A stretch of DNA of 64,000 nt from assembly GCF_042492175.1 (NCBI RefSeq), contig NZ_CP170453.1:992001-1056000 (forward strand), given 5' to 3'. This document shows positions 55,837 through 64,000 of the stretch, in pieces. Position numbers and translations under genes: made by a program. The stretch's first letter is position 1. Each line of letters starts with the position of its first letter. The DNA comes from CAJXSN01 sp947492235 (lineage in GTDB: Bacteria; Pseudomonadota; Alphaproteobacteria; Sphingomonadales; Sphingomonadaceae). A model generated the notes under the pieces. The model had not been told where the DNA came from and made no database searches. It saw only the letters and a program-made list of their open reading frames with translations.

Positions 55837-57723
55837 ATGGACACGCTGCGCGGCAAATTCGGATTATCCGCTTGGGATGAAGAGGGTCTGGAAGATTCCG
55901 GTGCCGATGATTTCGGTCTCGAGGATACAGACGAGAGCCAGGAAATCGAGACACCGCCTTCGCCGGTCGGTCAGGACGAGCGCCGCATGCAGGTGCGCGC
56001 CTATAATTTCTGGGCCGGTATGCTCCAAGACCGCAGCCTGCCATGCATCGAGGATCTCGAACCCGAGACGCAGAGCGATTTCGGGCCATTCAGCGTCTTG
56101 CTGGATTTCACTTCGGGTATCGAGAACCCCGCAGTACCCTTTATCGGCGAAAGTCTCGCCGGGGAATGCGACGCCGCAGGCGAGATCGAAACGCTGGCCG
56201 ATGTGCCCAGCCGATCCTTGCTGAGCCGTATTACCGACCATTACATGCAAATTCTGGCCAACAAGGCCCCAATCGGTTTCGAAGCCGAATTCGTGAACCA
56301 GCGCGGCTCTACCGTACTCTATCGCGGCATTCTGCTCCCCTTCTCCAGCGACGACGACACCATCGATTTCATCTATGGCGTCATCAATTGGAAGGAAGTG
56401 GCCGACCAGATCACCACCGACGCTCTGCTGCTGGAAATCGACAACGCGCTCGTAGAAGCTTCCGAACAGGAAGGCGGCCGTGTGCATGCCGACGATCCGA
56501 TTGCCGATTGGGCCGATGGGCCCGGGCTGGAAATCGGCAGCGACAATGACGCCGACCCGTCGGGTCTGGCCGAGGCCGATATGCCCATGCCGGACTTGGA
56601 CGGCTCCGATCTGGACGCTTCCGATCTGGACGACTCCGGCCTCCCGATGCCCGGCTTTGGCATGGACAATGATGCATTCGGTGACGAGCCGGAAGACCAC
56701 TCCGCTTCGATGTCCGCTCGCCTCCTGTCCGGCGGCGAGAGCGCCGACGATGACGACAGCGAAGACAATCCGGATGACTGGTCGACCCCGCTGTCGAGCC
56801 TGATCAAGCCGAAGGCCGAGCGCCAGAAAAAGCAGGCGCTAGGCTCTCTGCTGCCCGGTCATGACGATGACCATGCCGAGCAGGAAGAAAGCTACGACGC
56901 TTCGGGCGAAGATATGGCCGCAGATTTTGGCGAAGACGCCAGTGCGCCGCTGCCCATGCCTGTAGGGTTTGGTGACGAAGATCTCACAGATGAAGGCAGC
57001 GTTGAAGCTGGCACCGACGTCAGCGTCGAAAGCAAGGACGACGTTCCGGCACCGCTCGACCTCGATGCCTTCGAGACCGTTGCTCCCGAATCCGGTGAGA
57101 GCCAAGCTGCTGGCGAATCGCTTGGCCTTTACGATTGCCTCGCCGCTGCGCGCGAATTGGCGCAAGCCGCGCGCCACAGCGAAGATCGCAGCCGCAACGC
57201 TTTGTACGCCGCGGTCAGCCGCGCCTATGATGTCAGTCTGGCGGCCGAGGAAGCGCCGGAAGACTTTGAAGAACTGGTCAGCGAAAACGGCCTGACCGTG
57301 CAGGAACGCGCGCCGATGACTCCGGTCGTCAAACTGGTGTTCGGGGCCGATTACGACAAAACCCGTCTGACCGAATATGCCGCCGTCCTTTCCCATGCCC
57401 ACCGGCTGGAACTGGAGCGCGGTGCGCTGAGCGAGTATTTGACCAGTGCCGATGGCGGGTTGAAAGGCGTTGTGCAGGCAGAGCGTCGTCTGCGCCGCGA
57501 GGAAGCGGGCAAACCGGTCGCTGCACCGGGCGACATGCGCGAAAGCCTCGCCAAGAAGCTACGCGCTTTGGACACCAGCGCGCTCGACGACATTTCCAGC
57601 GAGGGCGCGGAATTCGGCGTGGTGATGATCCGCCGCTTGCCCACGGGTGAAGTGGTGCTGGTGGGCGAAGTGGAAGACGACATGAAGCTGACCGAACAGG
57701 TTGGCCGCAAACTCGTCGGCTGA
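55837..57723 (+). CDS. Large acidic protein with N-terminal PAS-like domain
   Basis: 628 residues, no signal peptide. Residues about 48-190 resemble the alphaproteobacterial PAS_5 type (RRMQVRAYNFW, then LQDRSLPCIEDLEP). Residues about 205-430 are extremely acidic and low in complexity, with repeats of SDLDxS and PMPxF type. The C-terminal part (about 430-628) is helical and ordered, with LVFGADYDKTRLTEYAAVL and a terminal beta strand pair. I recognise no enzyme domain. It could be a sensor, a scaffold or a localisation factor. It stands alone in a 167-base promoter region. Confidence 0.72.
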   Translation: MDTLRGKFGLSAWDEEGLEDSGADDFGLEDTDESQEIETPPSPVGQDERRMQVRAYNFWAGMLQDRSLPCIEDLEPETQSDFGPFSVLLDFTSGIENPAVPFIGESLAGECDAAGEIETLADVPSRSLLSRITDHYMQILANKAPIGFEAEFVNQRGSTVLYRGILLPFSSDDDTIDFIYGVINWKEVADQITTDALLLEIDNALVEASEQEGGRVHADDPIADWADGPGLEIGSDNDADPSGLAEADMPMPDLDGSDLDASDLDDSGLPMPGFGMDNDAFGDEPEDHSASMSARLLSGGESADDDDSEDNPDDWSTPLSSLIKPKAERQKKQALGSLLPGHDDDHAEQEESYDASGEDMAADFGEDASAPLPMPVGFGDEDLTDEGSVEAGTDVSVESKDDVPAPLDLDAFETVAPESGESQAAGESLGLYDCLAAARELAQAARHSEDRSRNALYAAVSRAYDVSLAAEEAPEDFEELVSENGLTVQERAPMTPVVKLVFGADYDKTRLTEYAAVLSHAHRLELERGALSEYLTSADGGLKGVVQAERRLRREEAGKPVAAPGDMRESLAKKLRALDTSALDDISSEGAEFGVVMIRRLPTGEVVLVGEVEDDMKLTEQVGRKLVG

Positions 57724-57826
57724 AACCGGGCAAGGCCGAACAGGCACAACCGGACAAGCCGCTCCCGAAAACTGATGGCCCTGCGAGGGGCTATGCCGCT
57801 GGCCGTGGACGCGCTAGCGGGGCCGT

Positions 57827-58927
57827 ATGCCCCTGTTTCCCAGCGCCCCTGTTCGCCTGCAACCCTATTACGGCTATCGCACAGCAACCAGACTCTACGT
57901 CTCGGCCCGCGCCTTGCGTGCGGACAAGGCCAGCTTCGACAAAAGCGGCCGGTTGCAGGCCATGCGCACCATGATCGCCCAGTTCGCCTCGCACGAAGTC
58001 GAGGGCCTCGATGTCCGGCTCGAGCTGGAAATCGGCGATACAGGCAAGCACAGCTTCACCGCGCAAACCGACAAGGAGGGCCACGCCCGCTTTGCCATCG
58101 ACCTGCCCGATGTGTGGAGTCTACCCGAAAACACCGCATGGGACGTTGCCGCGCTTTACTGGAGCAATGAAGAGGGCGAGCACTGCGTCAATTGCCACAT
58201 TCTGGCGCCGGGCGCGCGCGCCGATCTGGCCGTCATCTCCGATATCGATGACACCATTATCGAAACCGGTATCACAGGCGGCCTTCGCAGCGTCTTCCGC
58301 AATTGGCGGCGGGTTTTGCAACAAATGCCGGAAGAACGCGTCGCCGTGCCGGGGGCCGATGTATTCTATTCCTCCCTTGGCGGAGGGCGGGTTCTGGCCG
58401 CCGATGAAGCAGGCACCGGAGACCGGATCCCCGCCACGCACCGGCCGTTTTTCTACGTCTCTTCCAGCCCGTGGAACCTCTACAGCTATCTGGTCGCCTA
58501 CAAGAAAGACCGCGACATTCCGCTCGGCCCGCTCTTCCTGCGCGATTGGGGCCTCAACAGCGACACTTTCGGTTCGGGCAGCCACGGATCGCATAAAACC
58601 GATGCCATACGCGGCATTCTGGCGGACTATTCCGAGTTGCGGTTCGCGCTGATCGGCGACGATTCGCAGGGCGATCTGCCTGCCTTTGGCGAAATCGTCG
58701 AACAGCATCCGGGGCGGATTGCGGCCGTGTTTATCCGCCAGACGGGCGGAGAAGCCTCGCCCGAAGAGATCGCGGCCAAGGCAATTATCAAGGGCGCAAG
58801 TGTCCCGCTATGGATGGGCGATGGTTACGGCGATATGCAGGGTTTTCTCAAAGCTGCGGGGGTGTCGGCGGCAGGGGATACCGCGCGCATCCTGCAAGCG
58901 ACTGTAAAGGCGGAAGATGCAAACTAG
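57827..58927 (+). CDS. App1-type phosphatidate phosphatase-like protein
   Basis: 366 residues. The DUF2183/App1 domain has the HAD motif SDIDDT (D139, D141) with TGITGG after it, then FYVSSSPWN, FGSGSHGSHK and GDDSQGD. The N-terminal ~130 residues form a beta-rich domain also seen in App1. In yeast App1 dephosphorylates phosphatidic acid; bacterial relatives are uncharacterised. The stop overlaps the next gene by 11 bases, suggesting coupling to the esterase. Confidence 0.87.
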   Translation: MPLFPSAPVRLQPYYGYRTATRLYVSARALRADKASFDKSGRLQAMRTMIAQFASHEVEGLDVRLELEIGDTGKHSFTAQTDKEGHARFAIDLPDVWSLPENTAWDVAALYWSNEEGEHCVNCHILAPGARADLAVISDIDDTIIETGITGGLRSVFRNWRRVLQQMPEERVAVPGADVFYSSLGGGRVLAADEAGTGDRIPATHRPFFYVSSSPWNLYSYLVAYKKDRDIPLGPLFLRDWGLNSDTFGSGSHGSHKTDAIRGILADYSELRFALIGDDSQGDLPAFGEIVEQHPGRIAAVFIRQTGGEASPEEIAAKAIIKGASVPLWMGDGYGDMQGFLKAAGVSAAGDTARILQATVKAEDAN

Positions 58928-59912
58928 GAAACGGCCCATGGTATGGATTCTCGCTGCTATCGCCCTCGTGCTCGTGGGCGGCGCGATCTGGTTCGTGACC
59001 GTCGGCTCGCGCTCGGTCGCGACGCTGGACCGGGTCGATGCGCTGTATACCGGCGGGGCCGCCGAGCTGGCCGCCGGCCCGGTGCAATTTGGCGATCATC
59101 CGCAGCAACGCCTGTTCGTGCACCGCCCGCCCGCAGCCGCCGATGCAGGCCCCCTGCCGGTAATGGTCTTCATCCATGGCGGCAGCTGGCGCAGCGGCGA
59201 TCCGGAACCCTATGCCTTCGTGGCGCGAAATTTCGCACCGCAGGGCTACATCGTGGTGCTGGCGGGATACAGGCTTGGCCCGGACGGACAATTTCCCGGC
59301 ATGGTCGAGGATGGCGCGGCGGCCTTGCGCTGGATTACCCGGAACATTTCCGATTACGGCGGCGACCCTTCGCGCATCGCTGTAACCGGACATTCCGCCG
59401 GAGCTTACAACGCCATGATGCTGGCACTCGACACACAGTGGCTGGAAGCGGAAGGTCTGGGCACAGACACGATCGACGCCGTGGTCGGGATTGCCGGACC
59501 GTACGATTTTCTACCGCTCGACAGCGATTCGACCAAGGCTGCGTTCGGCCATGCCGAGCCGCTGGAGCAGACCCAGCCGGTCAATTTTTCCCGCCCCGAT
59601 GCGCCGCCTGTTTTGCTTATGACCGGCGATGAGGACACCACTGTTCTCCCCCGCCACGTGCCGACCATGGCGCAGGCGCTGGCCGAGGCCGGAGTGCCCG
59701 AAACCCGCATTCGCACGTCAATTGTTCCTGGCATGGGCCATATTCCCATCGTCATGGCGCTGGCCACTCCCTTCGAAAAAGATGGCCGGGTCAAGCGCGA
59801 AATCAGCGCATTTCTGGACCAGACCATTGGCAAGACTGCTGAGACAGAGCGCCCTTCGCTGGCCGCGAATGCCGCCCCTCCTTCAGCCGCCATTCAGGCC
59901 GAAAACGAGTAA
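58917..59912 (+). CDS. Alpha/beta hydrolase, membrane-anchored esterase
   Basis: 331 residues. An N-terminal helix (about 8-28) after RKR acts as signal or anchor. The hydrolase core has HGGSW (oxyanion), GHSAGAYN (nucleophile Ser), MTGDEDTTV (Asp) and GMGHIP (His), the pattern of BD-FAE/carboxylesterase types. An ATG at 58938 with AGGAAA upstream is an alternative start. It overlaps App1 and is followed by an M48 protease after 10 bases. Confidence 0.87.
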   Translation: MQTRKRPMVWILAAIALVLVGGAIWFVTVGSRSVATLDRVDALYTGGAAELAAGPVQFGDHPQQRLFVHRPPAAADAGPLPVMVFIHGGSWRSGDPEPYAFVARNFAPQGYIVVLAGYRLGPDGQFPGMVEDGAAALRWITRNISDYGGDPSRIAVTGHSAGAYNAMMLALDTQWLEAEGLGTDTIDAVVGIAGPYDFLPLDSDSTKAAFGHAEPLEQTQPVNFSRPDAPPVLLMTGDEDTTVLPRHVPTMAQALAEAGVPETRIRTSIVPGMGHIPIVMALATPFEKDGRVKREISAFLDQTIGKTAETERPSLAANAAPPSAAIQAENE

Positions 59913-59922
59913 GCTAAACCCC

Positions 59923-61278
59923 ATGCGCATTCTCACCAATATCGTGGCGCTGTGTGCGCTGATTGCCTTCACCGCCCAGCCCGTTTTCGCCCAGTCGATC
60001 CTGCGCGATGCGGAGACCGAGGCGCTGATGCGCGACATGGCGGCACCACTGGTCGAGGCATCGGGGCTGGAGCCCGGCAATGTCGATATCGTGCTGGTCG
60101 GCGACCCATCTATCAACGCCTTCGTGGCGGGTGGTCAGGTGGTCTATCTGCATTCCGGCCTGATCGATGCGGCGGACACCGCCAATGAAGTGCAAGGCGT
60201 GATCGCGCATGAGCTCGGGCATATCACTGGCGGTCACATCACCCGCTTCAGCGAAGGCGCGCGCGGCGCAACCGGCGTTTCGATCCTCTCGCTGCTGATT
60301 GCAGTCGCCGCTGCCGCAGCCGGAGCAGGCGATGCTGCCATGGGCGCCGTCATGGCCGGCCAGCGGGCGGCGCTTGGCAAGTTTCTCGCTTTCACCCGTG
60401 TGCAGGAATCCAGCGCCGATGCCGCTGGCGCGCAGTTCCTTTCCGATGCAGGCATTTCGGGCCGGGGCTCGCTGGCGTTTTTCGGCAAGCTGCAGAACCA
60501 GGAATTCCGCTATGGCCGTAGCCAGAGCGACGAAGCCGGGTTCACCCGCACGCACCCGCTCTCTGGTGACCGGATTGCCCGCCTGCGCGAAGTGTACACC
60601 GCCGATCCCGCTTGGGACGCGCCCGACGATCCTGAATTGCAGGCACGCTTTGTTCGCGTGAAGGCGAAGCTGTCGGGCTACATTGAAGAGCCGCGCAAGA
60701 CGCTGAACGATTTCCCGGCCACCCGCACCGATATCCCAGCACGCTACGCCCGGGCCTATGCCTATCACAAGGATTCGCGGATGGACATGGCGCTGGAGGA
60801 GGTCGACGCGTTGATCGCGATGGATCCGGAGGACCCCTATTTTCTCGAGCTGAAGGGGCAAGTCCTGCTTGAGTCCGGCCGCGCTGCCGAGGCGCTCGAC
60901 CCTCTGCGCAAGGCCACAGAGCTGACCAATTCGCAGCCGCTCATTGCCTCGATTTTCGGCCACGCTCTGATCGCGACCGAGGACGAAGCCAATCTCGAAG
61001 AAGCCGAGAACGTGCTGCGCGCAGCCGTCAGCCGCGACCGCTACAATCCCTTTGCGTGGTACCAGCTGGGCAAGACCTATGCCGCGCAGGGCGATATGCC
61101 GCGCGCGCAACTGGCCACCGCCGAGCAGCAGGTGCTCAATCGCGATTACGGGCGCGCTCTGCAAAGCGCTCTCTCGGCGGAAGCGACCCTGCCCGAGGGG
61201 TCTTCCGACTGGCTGCGGGCGCAGGATATCACCCTGCAGGCGCGCGCCGCGATGGAACGAATCCGGGACGAGAGCTGA
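59923..61278 (+). CDS. Periplasmic M48 metalloprotease with TPR domain (BepA-like)
   Basis: 451 residues with a signal peptide ending VFAQ (residue 24). IAHELGHITGGH has the HELGH zinc motif at 96-100, and ESSADAAG supplies the third ligand. Tetratricopeptide-like repeats fill about residues 280-440. BepA-like proteases degrade or help fold outer-membrane proteins. The upstream open frame overlaps the esterase and lacks a signal, so it was rejected. It forms a run with the DsbA-like and M48-like genes. Confidence 0.92.
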   Translation: MRILTNIVALCALIAFTAQPVFAQSILRDAETEALMRDMAAPLVEASGLEPGNVDIVLVGDPSINAFVAGGQVVYLHSGLIDAADTANEVQGVIAHELGHITGGHITRFSEGARGATGVSILSLLIAVAAAAAGAGDAAMGAVMAGQRAALGKFLAFTRVQESSADAAGAQFLSDAGISGRGSLAFFGKLQNQEFRYGRSQSDEAGFTRTHPLSGDRIARLREVYTADPAWDAPDDPELQARFVRVKAKLSGYIEEPRKTLNDFPATRTDIPARYARAYAYHKDSRMDMALEEVDALIAMDPEDPYFLELKGQVLLESGRAAEALDPLRKATELTNSQPLIASIFGHALIATEDEANLEEAENVLRAAVSRDRYNPFAWYQLGKTYAAQGDMPRAQLATAEQQVLNRDYGRALQSALSAEATLPEGSSDWLRAQDITLQARAAMERIRDES

Positions 61279-61283
61279 TCGCC

Positions 61284-61994
61284 ATGAGCAACAGGTGGGG
61301 AACAGTGGCGCTGTCAGGCGTGGTTGCGCTGGTTGCCGGTTTTGGCGGAGCGGCCCTGTATCACGCGACCGGGCTGGGCGATGCGCAAACACGCAGCTTT
61401 CTGGTCGCCAATCCGGATATCCTGCCGGAAATGGCCGATGCGCTGCAGCGGCAAGACGCGGAAAAGCGACTGGCCGAGGCAGGCGACGGCGTAATGCAGC
61501 CTTTTGCCGGTGCGGTGCTGGGCAATCCCGAGGGCTCCAAGACGCTGGTCGAGTTCTCCGATTACAATTGCGGCTATTGCCGTCTCGCCCGCGATCATGT
61601 CGAGGCGGTGATTGCGGCCGATCCCGAAGTCCGGGTGGTGGTGCGCGAATGGCCGATTTTCGAAGGCAGCGAGCAGCCCGCCCGGATGGCACTGGCCGCA
61701 GCCAAGCAGGGCAAGTTCGCCGAATTCCACGACGCTTTGTTCGCGCAGGACAGCCGCGATGATGCAGCCATTGCCCGCGCGGGCGCAGTGGCGGGGCTGG
61801 ATATGGAGCGCGCGCTGAGCGATGCCGCTGGGCAGGATATCAGCGTAGAGCTGGCCAACAATCAGGCGCTGGCGCAGCAACTCGGCTTTGGCGGCACGCC
61901 CAGCTGGGTCGCGGGCGGTCAGGCGTTCGAAGGTGCGGTGGGTCAGGAACGTCTGGCAGAAGCACTGGATGCAGCGCCCGACGACGGCGCGTAA
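61284..61994 (+). CDS. DsbA/Com1-like thioredoxin-fold oxidoreductase, exported
   Basis: 236 residues. One hydrophobic helix near the N-terminus anchors or exports it. EFSDYNCGYCR carries the active CxxC (Cys96, Cys99), and GFGGTPSWVAGG is the cis-proline loop with Thr-Pro. It should shuffle or form disulfides in the periplasm. It begins 5 bases after the M48 gene, and its stop overlaps the next start (TAATG). Confidence 0.92.
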   Translation: MSNRWGTVALSGVVALVAGFGGAALYHATGLGDAQTRSFLVANPDILPEMADALQRQDAEKRLAEAGDGVMQPFAGAVLGNPEGSKTLVEFSDYNCGYCRLARDHVEAVIAADPEVRVVVREWPIFEGSEQPARMALAAAKQGKFAEFHDALFAQDSRDDAAIARAGAVAGLDMERALSDAAGQDISVELANNQALAQQLGFGGTPSWVAGGQAFEGAVGQERLAEALDAAPDDGA

Positions 61995-62995
61995 TGCGAT
62001 TGCGCTCATTCGCCTCGCTGGCGCTGGCAGCCGCGACCGCCACACTTGCTACGCTTTCACCCACTCAGGGTGCAGCGCAGGAAAGTTCCACTGCGCTGTC
62101 CACTTCCATTCCCGAAGAGTTCGCAGAGCTGCGCATCAAGGACGAACGGGTCCAGCGGCTCGGCTACCGGCTGGCCGTTGCCAATGCGTCCTATTGCGAG
62201 ACCACACGCCCCAGTCTCGGACTGCTGCTGCACGATATTGCCGCTTATGGAGAGCCTGATCGTTTGCGCAGCGCGCTGGGCCTGACCGGCGATATCGCCG
62301 TGCAGGCGGTGGTACCGGGCGATCCTGCGATAGAACTCCTCGCCGTCGATACGACCATCGAATCCGTCGCCGGGACGCCAGTATCCGCCGTGCCCTTCGA
62401 AAGGAAACGCAAATGGTGGCGGATGACGCAGCTCAACGCGCTGCTCGACCAGAGCCTCGATAGGAGCGGGACCGCCAGCTTCGGGCTTCCGGACGGCGAG
62501 ACCGTCACCATCACCGGCACCCCAGCCTGCGCAAGCAGCTTCGAAATCGGCGCTATCGGCAAACGCGCGGTGGCCGATGGCAGCCGCGTCGTGATCGGCG
62601 AGAAATTTCCCGGTCTGGACTATGCCGACCCCGAACTCGCCGCTGTCATAGCGCACGAGCTGGCGCATAATGTCCTCGCCCACCGCGCTTTGCTGGATGC
62701 ACAGGGGCGCAAGCGGAAGCTGGTGCGCGCCACCGAACGCGAAGCCGACCGGCTGGCCCCGTGGCTGCTCGCCAATGCGGGTTTCGATCCGCAGGCAGCC
62801 TTGCGCTTCATGCAAGCATGGGGGCCCGACCACAGCGGCGGATGGCTGCTGCGCAAGCGCACCCATGACGGGTGGGACGAACGCGCCGAGATGATCGCCA
62901 ACGAAGTCGCCATCGTCCGGGCACGGCTGGATGCTGGCGGCATGGCCGACTGGAAGACGCATTTCCAGCGCGAGCCGGAAACGCAGATCGACTAG
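61994..62995 (+). CDS. M48-like zinc peptidase, exported
   Basis: 333 residues with a signal peptide to about residue 28. IAHELAHNVLAH has the HELAH motif (221-225), and EREADRLAPWLL supplies the third ligand, so the peptidase looks complete. The N-terminal half (about 40-200) contains a PDZ-like segment (SVAGTPV). The start overlaps the DsbA-like stop. It likely works with its neighbours in envelope protein quality control. Confidence 0.85.
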   Translation: MRLRSFASLALAAATATLATLSPTQGAAQESSTALSTSIPEEFAELRIKDERVQRLGYRLAVANASYCETTRPSLGLLLHDIAAYGEPDRLRSALGLTGDIAVQAVVPGDPAIELLAVDTTIESVAGTPVSAVPFERKRKWWRMTQLNALLDQSLDRSGTASFGLPDGETVTITGTPACASSFEIGAIGKRAVADGSRVVIGEKFPGLDYADPELAAVIAHELAHNVLAHRALLDAQGRKRKLVRATEREADRLAPWLLANAGFDPQAALRFMQAWGPDHSGGWLLRKRTHDGWDERAEMIANEVAIVRARLDAGGMADWKTHFQREPETQID

Positions 62996-63017
62996 ATTGC
63001 GGCAGGTCCGGAGGAGC

Positions 63018-63659
63018 TTACGCTTCCTCTTCCATCGCCACTTTGTACATGCTCTCGCGCGGGCGCGCCATCACACGGCGCACCATTGGCTCGAAGAATT
63101 CCAGCGGTTCGCTCTTGTAGTCGGGATCGAATGCGGCCTGATCGTATTTCTCGCAGAACACCCGGCACGCTTCGTAATGCTCGTGGTCTTTGAACGCATC
63201 GCGCGCATTCTGGTCCATGCCGAGGTGGTGGAAATAGTAATAGCCCTGGAAGGCGCCATGGTTCTGGCAAATCCAGTAATTCTCCTCGCTCACAAACGGT
63301 TTGAGGATGGATGCGGCGACCTCGGGGTGATTGTAGCTGCCCAGCGTGTCCCCGATATCGTGCAGCAGCGCCATCACGACATATTCCTCGTCCCGTCCGT
63401 CGCGGTGGGCGCGGGTGGCGGTTTGCAGCGAATGCTCCAGCCGGTCGACCGGAAAGCCGCCAAAATCGCCATCGAGCAGGCGCAGATGGTCGAGCACACG
63501 GTCGGGCAATCCCTTGGCAAAGGCGCGGTATTCGCCGCCGATGATTTCCCAGTCCTCCTTCGTGCCTTCCTTCATCTCCGTGAAGGCGGCCCGCGCGGCT
63601 CCATGTTCTGCCACGCCGTGCGCCGCTTCGGCCTGCAATTTCGTGTCCTCGACACCCAT
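63018..63659 (-). CDS. HD domain-containing protein
   Basis: 213 residues. The metal motif is seen as EHSLQTATRAHRDGRD followed by LLHDIGD (the HD pair), then YNHPE and a later ICQNHGAFQ. The spacing resembles MIOX/PhnZ-type HD oxygenases as well as phosphohydrolases, so the reaction is open. Three consecutive ATG codons lie behind AGGAGAG; the third gives the best spacing and was chosen. It is divergent from the kinase gene. Confidence 0.8.
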   Translation of the reverse strand: MGVEDTKLQAEAAHGVAEHGAARAAFTEMKEGTKEDWEIIGGEYRAFAKGLPDRVLDHLRLLDGDFGGFPVDRLEHSLQTATRAHRDGRDEEYVVMALLHDIGDTLGSYNHPEVAASILKPFVSEENYWICQNHGAFQGYYYFHHLGMDQNARDAFKDHEHYEACRVFCEKYDQAAFDPDYKSEPLEFFEPMVRRVMARPRESMYKVAMEEEA

Positions 63660-63759
63660 CATCATCTCTCCTGTCTTTAGGACGCAAAGTGCCACAGACG
63701 GGGCAAATGCGCAAAACCTCTCTGACTTGCGCGGCCATTTGCGCTAGAGTGCCCGGACG

Positions 63760-64000
63760 ATGGCGGTGTTACCCTTCCGACCGACACGGTTTTTCGAGAA
63801 CAAAAACCGGGCGTTCTGGAACCTGCAACTGGCAGGCTGGGGCGGCGCATTCACGCTGCGCGCCGTATCGGGCTTTGCCGGCGGGCAGGAATTGTCATTC
63901 TTTGCGGTCATTCTGATCGAGGCGATTACCGGGCTTTCGATCAGCCTCATCCTCTCGACCGTCTTCCGCCAATTGCTTGGCCAGAAGCCCGTGGTGACAT
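63760..64000 (+). CDS. LytS/YehU-type sensor histidine kinase, N-terminal part
   Basis: The first 80 residues are visible; the rest runs off the window. NRAFWNLQLAGWGG and the hydrophobic segments after it (FAVILIEAITGLSISLIL) are the start of the membrane domain that sphingomonad LytS-type kinases share. The kinase domain is not seen, so the call rests on the N-terminal pattern only. A LytTR-type response regulator would be expected downstream. Confidence 0.65.
   Translation, partial: MAVLPFRPTRFFENKNRAFWNLQLAGWGGAFTLRAVSGFAGGQELSFFAVILIEAITGLSISLILSTVFRQLLGQKPVVT

Noticed and set aside
59914..61692. 592-codon minus-strand frame opposite the M48 and DsbA-like genes
   Set aside because: Antisense shadow; the plus-strand genes carry signal peptides, HELGH and CxxC motifs.

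Overview
The window is GC-rich, gene-dense chromosomal DNA from an alphaproteobacterium, most likely Sphingomonadales (Erythrobacteraceae). The placement rests on gene content: a ~1600-residue NAD-glutamate dehydrogenase, an MmcB-type nuclease-fold protein, a CYP153-like P450, a heparinase-like gene beside purH, a LytS-type kinase, DUF2141 and DUF455 proteins, and IHF-beta. I see no insertion sequence, prophage, CRISPR array, rRNA or replication origin. Short overlaps (TGATG, ATGA, TTGA, TAATG) are common, so most genes sit in compact transcription units.

Layout. 1-5862 (minus): a truncated acyl-CoA ligase, then glnE-bcp-DUF455-M23 peptidase ending in a clear terminator. 5977-9567 (plus): M28 lipoprotein peptidase, agmatine deiminase, DUF1223 protein. 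9576-14944 (minus): phoD, a TTG-started glycosyltransferase, thrS, TauE/SafE exporter. 15101-16085: two membrane proteins and an Xre-type regulator behind an inverted repeat. 16166-20156: DUF898 protein, M48 protease, alpha/beta hydrolase, LLM flavoprotein, then a terminator. 20448-26508: NAD-GDH and a ferredoxin-reductase-like flavoprotein. 26505-32649: queG, a Nat-type ABC exporter, CYP153, a lipoprotein MsrB, a PilZ-like protein. 32757-33817: tRNA-Leu, ihfB, a GntR regulator.

34024-39640: POT peptide transporter, two amidohydrolase-fold proteins (the second without the metal motif), FKBP isomerase, NnrU. 39637-43207 (minus): a 51-residue membrane protein, lipoprotein MsrA, Zur-like regulator, dxs and a 71-residue low-GC gene. 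43208-43570 is non-coding and packed with perfect hairpins. 43571-47791 (minus): rpe, heparinase-like, purH. 48013-53179: DUF2141, a Tam41-like protein coupled to a diacylglycerol-kinase homologue, acyl-CoA ligase, LacI regulator. 53235-55704: tRNA-Arg, mmcB, a fatty-acid-hydroxylase/sterol-desaturase family protein, a second DUF2141. 55837-62995: a large acidic PAS-like protein, an App1-type phosphatase, an esterase and a run of exported M48 proteases with a DsbA-like protein. 63018-64000: an HD protein and the start of a LytS-type kinase.

Recurring themes are envelope maintenance (three M48-type proteases, M23, M28, DsbA, FKBP, two lipoprotein methionine sulfoxide reductases), lipid metabolism (DAG kinase/Tam41-like, App1, CYP153, two acyl-CoA ligases, dxs) and nitrogen metabolism (GlnE, GDH, agmatine deiminase). 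No unmistakably new system is visible. The best leads are the Xre membrane cassette, the degenerate amidohydrolase partner, the Tam41-DAGK pair, the acidic PAS-like protein and the hairpin-rich element.
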